Source: Myxococcus flavus
GTDB taxonomy: Bacteria > Myxococcota > Myxococcia > Myxococcales > Myxococcaceae
DNA length: 64,000 nt
Assembly: GCF_050038885.1 (NCBI RefSeq)
Contig: NZ_CP143624.1
Span: forward strand, 2,666,001 to 2,730,000
Direction: 5' to 3'
Numbering within the stretch: position 1 is the first letter of the stretch; the number at the start of each line of letters is the position of its first letter. The translations under genes were made by a program, and so were the position numbers. This document shows positions 16,705 through 26,800 of the stretch, in pieces. Below the pieces are notes generated by a model. It had not been told where the DNA came from, made no database searches, and was given only the letters and a program-made list of their open reading frames with translations.

Positions 16705-18225
16705 TCAGGCGTGGGACTGGACGAGTGAGTCGGGCGGGTCGGCGGCGCGTCGCCGTTTCCACTCGTGGGGCAGCAGCTCACTGATGCGCGAGTTGGGGTG
16801 CGACTGCACGCGGAGCAAGACGTCCGCGAGGTACGCCTCGGGGTTGACGCCATTGGCCTCGCAGGTGGCCACCAGCGCGTAGAGGCCCGCGAGGTTTTCG
16901 CCCGCGGTTTCGTGGCCGACAAAAAGAAAGTTCTTACGGCCCAGGGCCGCCTTTCTTAGCGCCGCCTCCGAGCGGTTGTTGTCGAGGGGCAGGCGCTCAT
17001 TCTCGATGAAGCGGGTGAGGGCCTCCCACTGCTTCAGCGCGTAGGAAATGGCTTGGCCCAGTGGACTCTTGGGCGGGTGACGCGGCGCCTGGACTTCGAG
17101 CCAGGTGCGCAGCCTGGCGAGGACGGGGGCGCTGTGTAACTGGCGCAGTTCGCGATGGGCCGCGGTGCGCACCACGTCAGCCTCACGCACCTGGGCTTCC
17201 ACCCGGTAGAGCTCGAGGATGAAGTCCAGGGCCTCACGCGCCTCGGGGGCGGTGGCCAGCGCGTCGAAGAAGCGGCGACGCACGTGGGCCCAGCACCCGA
17301 CACGGACTCGGCCCTGGGGCAGCGTTACCGCGTTGTAGCCGGTGTATGCGTCCACCACGAGGGCGCCCGCGGTGCCGCCCAGGACTTCCTTCGGCGTCTT
17401 GCTGGCGCGCCCCATGCTGAAGCGGTAGCCGATGAGCCACTGGCCTTCCTCATTCTGGGTGAGGAAAGTCCAGAGGTAGCCCAGCCGCGTCTTCTTCACG
17501 TCCAGCACGCGCAGCGGCGTCTCGTCCGCCCACACCACGTCCGCGGACGCAATGCATTGCAAGAGGTGCTGGGAGAGAGGCAGCAGCACCGAGGCGGCCT
17601 GGTGGAAGAGGTCCGTCAGGGTGCTGCGGCTCATGGGTACGCCGCTTCTCTCGACTCTTTGGGCCAGCCGGTGCAGCGGCATGGCATCGGCGCACTTCGA
17701 CGTCACCACGTGCGCCAGGAAGCCGGGGCCGTACTCGCCCCTGTCCACCACCCGGGCCGGAGGCGGCGCGGTGACGACGCCCCGGCCGCACGTGCACGCC
17801 AGCACCTCCTGCACGTGCACCTGCTTCTCGAAACGCGCGGGCACATACTCGTACAGCACCGAGGCACGCCCCTTGCCCAGCGGCTTCAGGTCCTCGCCGC
17901 CGCAAGCAGGGCAGTGGCGCTCCTCGGCTGGCACCGCGTGACGAATCTCCCGCGCAGGCGCCTGCTCGGCTTTCCGGGCCGCCCTCTCCTGGCGCTTCTT
18001 CATCGCGGCCTCGGCCCGCGCCGCCGTCGAGTCCGCGTCCCCTCGCAGCTCAGCGGCTACCGTGGGCAATTTCTCCGCCCTGCGGCCGAAGACGTGGCGC
18101 TGCAGGGCCGCTAGCTGCCCCTTGAGCGCGTCTACCTCTCCGCCGATGCGGCTCACCTCGGCCTTGAGCTCCTCGGCTTCCTCGCGCCAGGGGCAGAAGT
18201 GGTCTTGAGGGAGCTCGCGCGGCAC
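16705..18225 (-). CDS. tnpC: IS66-family transposase TnpC (DDE)
   Basis: A 506-aa transposase from a GTG start. It has an N-terminal coiled coil (EELKAEVSRIGGEVDALKGQ), a zinc-finger-like segment (HCPACGGEDL), and the DDE catalytic core: VVWADETPLRVLDVKK (first Asp), ALVVDAYTGYNAV (second Asp) and LPLDNNRSEAALRKAALGRK (Glu). The end LRVQSHPNSRISELLPHEWK is the short conserved IS66 C-terminal domain. It is 46 bases downstream of tnpB and appears intact, so the element may still be mobile. Confidence 0.92.
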   Translation of the reverse strand: MPRELPQDHFCPWREEAEELKAEVSRIGGEVDALKGQLAALQRHVFGRRAEKLPTVAAELRGDADSTAARAEAAMKKRQERAARKAEQAPAREIRHAVPAEERHCPACGGEDLKPLGKGRASVLYEYVPARFEKQVHVQEVLACTCGRGVVTAPPPARVVDRGEYGPGFLAHVVTSKCADAMPLHRLAQRVERSGVPMSRSTLTDLFHQAASVLLPLSQHLLQCIASADVVWADETPLRVLDVKKTRLGYLWTFLTQNEEGQWLIGYRFSMGRASKTPKEVLGGTAGALVVDAYTGYNAVTLPQGRVRVGCWAHVRRRFFDALATAPEAREALDFILELYRVEAQVREADVVRTAAHRELRQLHSAPVLARLRTWLEVQAPRHPPKSPLGQAISYALKQWEALTRFIENERLPLDNNRSEAALRKAALGRKNFLFVGHETAGENLAGLYALVATCEANGVNPEAYLADVLLRVQSHPNSRISELLPHEWKRRRAADPPDSLVQSHA

Positions 18226-18271
18226 GCAGCCTCAACACGCTGCCGCCGCGCTGCGTCCCGAGCCGGGCCCG

Positions 18272-18637
18272 TCAGGTGCCCGTGCGCCCGGGAGGCGTCC
18301 AGGCGGGCTGGCGCCGCACCTGGGCCACGTCAATGCCGTCCAGCAGCATGGCCAACTGCGTGGCGTCCAGGTGCACCACCTGAGCGCCCGCGTCCACTGG
18401 CGGCAGCCGGAAGCGCCCCGTCTCCAACCGCTTGTACAGCAGCACGAAGCCGCCCCGGCTCCACGTCAGCACTTTGACTCTGTCGCCCTTGCGCGAGACG
18501 AAGGCGAAGAGGTGCCCTGAGTAGACGTCCTCGCCCCACTCAGCGCGCACCAGCGCCATGAGGCCGTCTATCGACTTGCGCATGTCCACTGGCGCCGTGG
18601 CCAGCACTACGCGCACCGAGGCTGGGAGGGCGAACAC
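18272..18637 (-). CDS. tnpB: IS66 Orf2-like protein TnpB
   Basis: A 121-aa accessory protein with the IS66 Orf2 signature: VRVVLATAPVDMRKSIDGL, LVRAEWGEDVYSGHLFAFVS and KVLTWSRGGFVLLYKRLETG. It is needed with TnpA for transposition in studied IS66 members, although its biochemical role is unclear. It begins with a GTG three bases after the TnpA stop, so translation is probably coupled. The C-terminal RQPAWTPPGRTGT is a usual variable tail. Confidence 0.92.
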   Translation of the reverse strand: MFALPASVRVVLATAPVDMRKSIDGLMALVRAEWGEDVYSGHLFAFVSRKGDRVKVLTWSRGGFVLLYKRLETGRFRLPPVDAGAQVVHLDATQLAMLLDGIDVAQVRRQPAWTPPGRTGT

Positions 18638-18640
18638 GCC

Positions 18641-18955
18641 TCACCGCCCCAGCGCAGTGACGAGCCGGGCCACGTAGTCGACGTCGGTGCCCGAGGCGAA
18701 TCGCAGGCGCGCTCCGCTGGCCAGCGCCACCTCGAGCAGCGCCGTGCGCGGCTGTGCCACGCCAGCTACCTCCACCGGCAGCAGGCGCACCGGCTCCGTC
18801 TTCTTAGCCAGCTGGCGCCTCCGCCGGTACACCCACGACTGAAGCGTGCTCAGCCGCAGCCCTCGCTGCGACGCGAACTCCTGCTGCGTCAGCCCGCTCG
18901 CCTCGAAGGCTTCAGCGACCCGGAACCACTCCTGCTTCTCCACCGGCTTCGACAT
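18641..18955 (-). CDS. tnpA: IS66 TnpA (helix-turn-helix accessory protein)
   Basis: A 104-aa protein with an N-terminal helix-turn-helix: EWFRVAEAFEASGLTQQEFA followed by SQRGLRLSTLQSWVYRRRR, as in other IS66/IS3-type TnpA proteins. It probably binds the element ends. The ATG at 18955 is preferred; an in-frame TTG at 18991 would add twelve residues. The same N-terminus is found in the fragment at 15933-16055. Confidence 0.85.
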   Translation of the reverse strand: MSKPVEKQEWFRVAEAFEASGLTQQEFASQRGLRLSTLQSWVYRRRRQLAKKTEPVRLLPVEVAGVAQPRTALLEVALASGARLRFASGTDVDYVARLVTALGR

Positions 18956-19069
18956 GCACGCCAGCGTCCACGGCGCCGACTCCTCACTCAACGTCCCTCA
19001 CCACGTCGTTGGCCGGACGCTTACACTCCTGGCGACCCATGACCAGGAATCCGCGCTTCCTGGTGACCA

Positions 19070-19498
19070 TCAACACTCCTGGCGCAGGGTGACGCTGGCA
19101 GTGGCCAGCCACCGTCCATACCTCTCGCAGAAGCGGCTGTACTGGTAGCCGCCCGGGTGCGCCTGCAGGTACTCCTGCCAGAGCAGCTGCTTGGTGACGC
19201 CCTTCTTCTTCAGCTCCGCGTGCACGTGCGCCCAGTCCGGTTCCGGCCGCTCCGCCAGCGCCTTCGCGTCCTCGGGGAACAGCAGCGCCGTCAGCGCCTC
19301 GTCATCGTCCAGCTCCGGAGGCAGCGGCCACGTCAGCTTCGCGGCCCGAGCCCGCCCCAGGTAGTCGCACACCGTGCCGTTGCCGATGCCCAGGCTGGTA
19401 GCAATCGACCGCGTCGTCAGCTTCGCCTCGTACCTCAACCGGAACAACTCTCTGAGCTTCCGCATGGACAGCCTCTGTGCCGCCATCTCCACCTCCAA
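19070..19498 (-). pseudogene. istA: IS21-family istA transposase, 5' fragment
   Basis: 142 residues of an IS21 transposase N-terminus: MRKLRELFRLRYEAKLTTRS and IATSLGIGNGTVCDYLGRAR form the helix-turn-helix, followed by the linker ELKKKGVTKQLLWQEYLQAH typical of IstA. The frame ends at 19070, shortly after WLATASVTLRQE, where the DDE domain should begin; the sequence there changes to a short unrelated stretch up to the IS66 end at 19024. It belongs with the istB remnant at 16167. Confidence 0.8.
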
Positions 19499-19586
19499 AA
19501 GGGAGGGCGGAGTGGCCCGCTGCTGCCCAGCGCCGTCAACGCTCCTGTCCGCCTCGCACCCCGCTCACCTCGGGTGCTCGGCATCA

Positions 19587-19721
19587 CCGGAACCGGTGCT
19601 CGCCTTGCCCGGAATGCCTGCTCGGCATCCCCGGAATCGCTGCTCGGCATGCCCGGAACGGCTGCTCACCTTGGTCCGGAATCGCTGCTCGGCTTGGCCC
19701 GGAATCGGTGCTCGGCATGCC
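19587..19721. repeat. Six tandem 22/23-bp repeats, IS21-end type
   Basis: Six imperfect copies start at 19587, 19609, 19631, 19653, 19676 and 19699, consensus CCGGAATCGCTGCTCGGCAT plus 2-3 bases. Each begins with CCGGAA and contains TGCTC at the same offset. They sit ~90 bases upstream of the istA start, where IS21-family elements carry multiple transposase-binding repeats. The phase of about two helical turns fits repeated protein binding on one face of DNA. Confidence 0.7.
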
Positions 19722-19732
19722 CCGGAACACGC

Positions 19733-19954
19733 ATCAACCCCGAGGCGTACCTCACGGACGTCTTGCTCCGCGTGCAGTCGCACCCCAACTCGCGCATCAG
19801 TGAGTTGCTGCCCCACGAGTGGAAACGGCGACGCGCCGCCGACCCGCCTGACTCACTCCTCCAGTCCCACTCCTGAACAGCTCGCTCATCGCGGCGCCGC
19901 CGAACACGGTCCGCGTCCGCCTGCAACCCCTCACGTCACTGGCCGGACGGTTAC
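19733..19954 (+). mobile_element. IS66-type element, tnpC-side end fragment
   Basis: Encodes the last ~47 residues of TnpC (NPEAYLTDVLLRVQSHPN, then SRISELLPHEWKRRRAADPP) with stop at 19876, then the terminal repeat CACTGGCCGGACGGTTAC at 19937-19954, which mirrors the tnpC-side end of the complete copy. It is in the plus orientation. With the fragment at 15933-16055 it marks an older IS66 copy whose interior is gone. Confidence 0.75.
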
Positions 19955-20077
19955 CTTGATTCCGTGCGTGCGTCCTCATGCCTGGGGAACACGCACGGAC
20001 CGCTCGTTAATCTTCCCCCGGTCAAAGGATTAGCACCCCTGGCCCAACGAGCGACTCAACGTTATTACCCGAGGCAA

Positions 20078-20150
20078 GAGCCCAGTGCGGTAGAGCCGCA
20101 CGCTGGGATCTGTGCGGGGGGGCGGGCCGCAAGGCCCGTCCCTACCGCGA
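20078..20150 (+). mobile_element. Group II intron 3'-end remnant (domains V and VI)
   Basis: Bases 20078-20110 fold as a domain V: it starts with the catalytic-triad context GAGC, pairs CCCAG with CTGGG and TGCGG with CCGCA, and has the two-base CG bulge on the 3' strand. Immediately after, 20114-20148 form a domain VI-like hairpin (GCGG with CCGC, then GGGCC-GCAA-GGCCC) with an unpaired A at about 20144 as candidate branch point. The intron-encoded reverse transcriptase and the rest of the ribozyme are absent, apparently cut off by the IS66 end at 19954. Confidence 0.7.
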
Positions 20151-20238
20151 CCACCCGAACCACGTTGCGGCACCGCACAACAGATGCGGGAGCGGCGCCC
20201 ATGTGATTCCAGAGCAGTACGACGCTGACGCAACATCA

Positions 20239-20270
20239 CGGGGCCCTAGGGATGTATTCCCAGGGCCCCG
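20239..20270. terminator. Strong hairpin downstream of the Rhs/immunity genes
   Basis: CGGGGCCCT pairs with AGGGCCCCG and, after one bulged A, GGGA with TCCC, giving a 13-bp stem and a 5-base loop. It lies 108 bases beyond the stop of the immunity-like gene on the minus strand. The remainder of 19955-20377 holds only the intron remnant. Confidence 0.6.
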
Positions 20271-20377
20271 TTTCACTCATACGAGCGAGGCCTCATTCGC
20301 GGCTGCGTTCGCCGGGACTGCGCCTCGCGCTTCCGCAATGCTCGAAAACCACAGATCCAAATTCCTATCCTTCGTGG

Positions 20378-20794
20378 CTATGCCTCAACCGCATCCAGGT
20401 AAGTATTCAGTGGGCCGATGATCGGGCGACGGCTGCACCACCAACCGCTGTTCGCTTCCGGCATGAGAAATCTCGACAGGCTTCGGCCTCCATCATCCCG
20501 AGTCGCCTTGCGAAACGCCTCATCGGCTTCGTTGACCAACCTCCGCAGCAGTTCGCTGTGATGTCCTGGGAGGCTTTCGATGGTGGCCTCGAGTGCATCC
20601 CGCGAATACAGAGAATAGATATAGTCGTCAATTCCACCCGTGTATTCGCCAAGGGTGTATGCCAGATCCTGCCAAAGAGCGAGGCTGTACTCGACTGGAT
20701 GGCCGGAACCCACCCAAACGTGAGCCCGCATGTACGCGGTCATCTCCTTCAGGACTGCAAGTTCGGCTTCGGAACATCGCGGCTGGATTTTCAT
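20378..20794 (-). CDS. Candidate immunity protein for the adjacent Rhs toxin
   Basis: A 138-aa acidic protein (MKIQPRCSEAELAVLKEMTA) lying 56 bases after the Rhs stop on the same strand. I do not recognise a named immunity family. It is helical, with EYSLALWQDLAYTLGEYTGG and PGHHSELLRRLVNEADEAFR, which resembles small all-alpha immunity proteins in general shape only. The role is inferred from position: polymorphic toxin genes are nearly always followed by their immunity gene. Codon use and GC are like the Rhs gene, and lower than the rest of the window. An in-frame ATG at 20827 would add 11 residues. Confidence 0.6.
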   Translation of the reverse strand: MKIQPRCSEAELAVLKEMTAYMRAHVWVGSGHPVEYSLALWQDLAYTLGEYTGGIDDYIYSLYSRDALEATIESLPGHHSELLRRLVNEADEAFRKATRDDGGRSLSRFLMPEANSGWWCSRRPIIGPLNTYLDAVEA

Positions 20795-20850
20795 GATTAC
20801 ACATGAATTACAACATCTTTGCGGCATGGACAAATTCCGGACGCGTCCAG

Positions 20851-23800
20851 CTATCTTGATTCTTCTCGAAGTTTCCTGACGTATCGCTTGTAAGTGGATT
20901 CGCCGGTGCGCGGGTTCTTCGGCCTCATGGCGGTGCCTAGATCAGGATGTTTTGGATCGTGGATCACAACAGTTTCTGTCGCAGGGTCAAGGTATGCAGT
21001 TCGATCATCCGGCAAGTGAATGACTCTCCCCTCGGTCACCTTGGCTGCTTCAACTATGTCGTCAATGAACCGAGGAAGGTCCTCCCTTGCGATATCAATC
21101 TCCTCAAATTCCTGCTCGTGTTTGTCTTGAGCATGCCCGTTTCCGATCGACTCTCCCAAGGTGGGAGTTGCCCCCTCTTCACCGCCTTCGGACAAGTAGG
21201 GCATGACCTTGGCTGCGATATAGGCAGTGGCGATGGTCGCCCCAACCGCAGCTGCCGCGACGGCCGCCTCGCAACCACCGCCGACGCATGCGAGGCCTAG
21301 GAGGAGCGGGACTGCTTTGCCAGAAGAGTCTGTGTAGTACGTCGGATTGTTGTGCGCATAGGCATAGGCCGGAACGCTCATGCCTTGTTGCGCCGCATTC
21401 AGCGCATAGGCTGGGTCCTGAAGCATTGGATCCGGGCCGAAGTACCGTCCTATAGCTGCGTCGTAGTACCGGTTCCAGTTCTCGAAGAGGTCCGTCTCTG
21501 CATCGTGATACTGCCCAGGAAACCTAAGTGGCGTCCAGACGGGCGAGGCACCAGTCTGAAACCGACGATACTCGAAGCCATCCAGGCTCACGCCCCAAGC
21601 AGTCTCGTCAATAGGTCCGCCTGGCCTAACGTTTTGCTCACCATAGTGAACGCGAACCTTCGAGATGCCAGCCAAATCCACCCAAGGCGTCACCGCACCT
21701 AGACCTGCGTCGCCGTCGAGACTGGAGTTTTGAATCCTGACATTCGAGTCATCAGTGAGATACACCGCCCCCCGGTCTCCAACCCGAACCACACCAACTC
21801 TGGCACGAACATTTACATTAAGCCCAGGTTTGGGGGCAGGCAACCCCACCGACTCAGCCAATTGAACGTGCTCACCATCAAGCACTACGGGATGGCTGCT
21901 CTCGGCCAGTTGAGCAATGCGGTTCACATGACCAAAAGCATCATAGTCACCCACTCCAGTCACCAACCCCGCGCCATCCAACATGAGCACCGGCTTTCCG
22001 ATCTCATCGAAGATCGGATAGTACACGCCGCAATTTGGCGCGATGTCGTCTCCATGACGGCCGCATTCTCCGGAGAAATCAGCCACGCGCCCCCCTCCGT
22101 GAATGACACGTGTCTTGAAGAGCGCGACTGGACGGCCCCCCAGCCACAGATACTCGTCACGAATAGAGTCAGCCGAAGATGACACCAGACTCGTGACGCT
22201 CCAGTCCTCCAAGAGGATGGTGCCGTCGTAGAAATACTCCTCGGCAACTCCAGAGGCATGCAACTTGAGGCGCCGCCGCCCCATTGCATCATAGAAATAC
22301 TCCCACGTACGGGCACCATCGGAGACACTGCGATAAACGGCCCCCAAGGCAGGATTCGGCACGTCCAACGCAGTTCCAAACGTCCATTCGCCCAGGCCCA
22401 CAAAATTCTTAAGGTCGGCCCATTGCTTTTTCACAACACGCCCGTCCGCGTCATACTGGTAGCTCTCCACGGGCCCATTTAGTGACACGATAGTCGAACA
22501 GGCAGTCCCCCCTGCGCATGCGTAGCGCCTCCTGACCCGCAGCAAACCCTTACGGTCACCCGGGTAATCCAACAGGAAGACAAAGTCACCTTGACGCTCA
22601 CGCGTCCGATTCCCATCAACATCATATGTATACTGGCGCATGTCTCGAGGCCGCCCGGAAACATGCCTCAACTGGCCACGAGCATCGAAGCCAGCCTCAC
22701 CCTGCGCTCCAGCGTACTGAGTCGTCTCCGGGGCGACGTCACTCGTCTCAAGGATACAAGTATCCTCGCGCACGAGATGATCCGCCTTCCACGTGTAGAC
22801 TCGTTTGAAGATATCTCCGTAGCGACCAGCATCACGCTCGGCCTCCGTGGAAACGGCCAGGGCCTTCAGGCGTCCTGTGAAGTCACTGCCAGCTACGATG
22901 TTCGTCTCATTGCACCGCGACATCGGAACCGAAGCAGGTGCCGTTCTCAGATAATCCACATAGCGCCAGGAAGAGGAACCGGAGCTCGAATCAAGGTGGG
23001 TATTCAGCGCATAGGACCGAAGGCCGCCATAAGGCTCCCACTGAGCGTCTTTCAGCACAGTCATCGTGCTCCCCCACCGTTCCCCATCCCACGACACAGC
23101 GCGTACCTCCGCCACGCGGTGAGGCATGCCCGAGCTCTGGCTATGATAAATGTAGGTTAGTGGCCTCCCACCTGGGAGGACTTCGTTGATCAGCCGCCCA
23201 CTCGCATCATAATAGAACAGCCGATTAGGGTGATTCACGTCGTTTTTCCGACCACAATCAAGCGTACGTGATGGCTGGTTTGGCTGGGCTCTCACCCTCC
23301 AGTGTGTCCTGGGCCTCCCATGAACATCATAAGCATACCAGGTGTCGCCGAACGAATCCGTTAGCACCTGGGGACGCCCCTTGACGTTTGGAGGACCGTC
23401 TGGATTGACAGTTCCTCCAGGACAATAGGGCGGCGGCACGACCTGATCATCGTACCCAAAAGAATACAATGTTTGAGGCGCATTGGGGCTGTCGGCTCGA
23501 ACTACATCAACTCTCAGCACGCGACCCAGTGCATCATGATAAGTTCGCTCCCACTTGACTGGCGACTCTTGCGTCATGGCTGGCGTCTGCTTGAACATCA
23601 AGTTGCCAGCAGTATCATAGCCATACCGATATACGCCGGGATCACCGCCGGCACCTGTCCCCCAGGGTGCCGTTACTCGGATGAGCCGTCCAAAATCATC
23701 ATACGCGTAACGAATGGAGTGCTGCGCAGCAGGCAGGCACGCACCGCTTGCATCTGCGCGGCCCACACTGGCAAGGTTTCCCTGTGCGTCATATGACATG

Positions 23801-26800
23801 CATGTAACACTCGCTTCGCTCTGTGTGTCATCCTCGGGATGCATCATCCGCGAAAGACGGTTGAGTCGATCGTACTCAAAAGCGGTACAGAGCGGCGATG
23901 CAGGACGAGCGTGGCGCCTGTTGGAGTCTGGAGTAAACCCTCCACATAGGGGCTCCAACGGTGATGAGGTCGGCTGGTAGGCGGCCCCTATTCCCACGCG
24001 ATTGCCCGCGCCATCAAAAAGCGAAACCTGGTGGTAGCGATTGTCGCTGGGTAGAGCCGGAACTGCGCTTCCCACGGCCTCATAGGTGAGTCGCCCGAGA
24101 GGATCTCCCTCATAATATCGTTGATGACGAACCATCCCGTGACGATCACGTACGGTCTCGCCAACAAGCTTGCCATCTCCTGAATAGCTGTAATCTAAAC
24201 GCTCACTGTACAAAGTCCCATTGGGGTACGGCGCGGTCGCCTTCCACTGCAGTTTGTCGGTGAGCGTCCCTCCAACACACCCGGATCCCAGGGTCGTTCC
24301 CGCGCGGAAACACTGCACTTCGTATCGGCCGTCCGGGTGCTGCACCCAGTTTCCGGAGCCACTGCCTGTGTCATACCCATACTTCGTCACGGAAACCAAA
24401 GGCGTCCCATCGGCCACCCGGGTCTCGACCAACACGTTTCCCGCATAGATGAATTTTGTCACGACGCCGTTCGCGTCGCGCATCTGGGTCAGTTGACCGT
24501 ATTCATCGTAGTCCTCGAAACGCGTCTCAAGGTAGCTCTTGGGATCGACCCCGCCCGGCGAGGTACACGTCCCATCTCCAGATATCCGGCTAAACACACG
24601 CCTGACAGCCAAACGACCAGCCAATCGAGGAGAAGCGGTCTCGGGCCAGTACTCATACTGCGTCATGGGAATGGGTGATTGGCTGTATTGGCTCGTCGAA
24701 CACTGCTGCGCATCCAGGTGTCCCACTGCACACGGCCCCGCCACTTCTACAATTCGCCCCTTCGCGTCGCCATAGCCAGTCTGAGCAAACCCTCCTGGCA
24801 CGGTGCAGGTGTAGTGGTCGCGATAAAAGACGCCGATGTGGCGCAATTCCGGAGCCCAAGTACCTTGCGCAGGGTCAAACTCGGAAGTGTATCCACTCCG
24901 AATCACGGCCTTGAGTCGTCCAGTGTCCTCATCGTAGTGATTCCGTACTTTATAAATTGCGTTTTGAGCCAGCACAGACTGTCCTGACACGTCCTTTATT
25001 CGTTGCTTGTAGTCCGGTCCGTACGTATAGCTGAAGTTGCGTGTCAACAAGGCGTCGCTGCCATCCGCCAGCGTAGCCCCCTCCTTGACTGCGGCTACCT
25101 CCACCGGAGGTAACGTTGGCCGATAGCCATTGCGCTCAGGAGGAACGCCCGCTCCCTCGGGAGCTAGCGCGTTCTCATAGACGGTTCGAGTACCGCGAAC
25201 GTCGACAACGCTCTTCGTCGCAAAAACAAAATAGTCATGAGCGAGCGGAGGGCACGGCTCAACCCGACACGGATTGAACGATTCGACCTCCCAAGCGGTC
25301 TGTCGCTGATCAGGAGCCAGCGCACTACACGCCAACCCGGAACATTGCAAATCATTGCTCGTACGGATCGGACCATGCGGACTGTTTCGTCGCACCGCCA
25401 TCACTGCGGTATTCGTAACTCCTGGAACCTGTGCTCCAGTGCCATCTCCGACCATTGTTGTTTCGATCTGCTGATGCTGGGTCTGGTTATTCCAGCAGTC
25501 CCCAAGATAGAGAGTACTAGGCGTTCCGAAACGTCCAGGATGACAGTAGGGGACCCCACCGTCCGAACGTGTTCTTCCATTGTTGTCAGCCCACAAATTG
25601 ACCTTGGTGTTGCCGCTTCGGGACTGATTCACATAGGCGCCATCTTCGGAATCCATGATGAGCTCTCGCTCAAAGACACCGTTCCGTATCACACGGAACG
25701 TACGCAGCGGCTGCGGAGAAGGGCTACCATTGGCGTAAAGCACGGGCTCTACATACTCGTAACGCAACCGTGTCTCGGTCCCCGCCCCATGCCCGGCATT
25801 CAGGAGCACCTCCTCCAGCAATCCACCAAGAACTTGCGTCGACGTACCAGCATCCTGCTCGAATAGACCTTCTGCATATTGGTAGGAGACGACAGGTGTC
25901 GCGCCCGTTGGTGGCGCAGACTCTCCCGCGTCCGTCAACCAAATTTGTTTGAGAACACACTCCCGCTGAGGAACGACGCTTCCCGAGATCCCACCGTCCG
26001 CCAGCGTATGTATCATCTGCCGCCGGTCACGGAGGTTCACCGTGTCATATCCCAACCACAGCTTGCTGCCACCGGCCACCTCGATACTGGTGACATACGT
26101 CTTTCCCGCCCCAAGCACCGCGTCATCCGCAGCACCACACGCCTGACCGTACCCCAGCGTCGCAATGCGACGTTGGCAGGAGCTCACGGGATCAAGAAGA
26201 GAGCATCCCGGCGCCTCGATCTCCGGGCTCAACACGTAGCTAAGACGGCGGCGTATCCACCCCGGTTCTGCAGGCCCTCCGGGGGTGTCTCTCCAAGGTT
26301 CGGCGTACACGAACCGGCCCCCCGGCGTGTGGAGAACGAAAGCGGCCCCGAACCCAGAAGAGCTACCATTCAGGAGTTCCAGTTTCACGTCGTTGTCAGC
26401 ATGGTTGCGCGCGAAGCAGGATGGCAATGGCGGTTGATTATTGCCCTGGCTCAGGCCGCACGCCTTGAACGAGAGTTTTTCCCCATCTGGTGTGAGCACA
26501 TGCCAAGTCAAATCAAATATTGGATTTTCCCAACACAGATCATCTCCGGGCACGCATGGCCGCCGGCGTGCCTCATAGTCAACCCAGCTATCGAAATTGT
26601 GCCCCCACCTCATCCCCCCAGCGCAGTTGCTTTCAATGGTTCCACTGCACTGAAGAGGCGCAGCATGGCGATAATAGCCCAACGCATCCGCCTTCATGCT
26701 ACCAAAGGGTGCACTTTCCGGCCGTTCGCTGAGATCCGAGGTCTGCCCCAACGTATCCATCGCATAGCGACGCACGAAGTTCACGCGCCCAAGCGTTCCT

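Larger units (their letters stand above)
16622..19024 (-). mobile_element. IS66-type insertion sequence, apparently complete
   Basis: About 2.4 kb, bounded by imperfect inverted repeats: GTAACCGTCCGGCCA at 16622-16636 and TGGCCGGACGCTTAC at 19010-19024. It carries the canonical three genes tnpA, tnpB and tnpC on the minus strand in the correct order with none visibly broken. IS66 elements normally produce 8-bp target duplications, but the flanks (TGTTCACG on the left, ACTCCTGG on the right) differ, so the copy has recombined or a flank was deleted after insertion. Confidence 0.85.

Noticed and set aside
19587..19721. CRISPR-like array
   Set aside because: Repeats are contiguous without spacers and are next to IS21 sequence; no cas genes.
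20061..20160. Possible tRNA cloverleaf
   Set aside because: The stems fit group II intron domains V and VI and no acceptor/anticodon arm arrangement is present.
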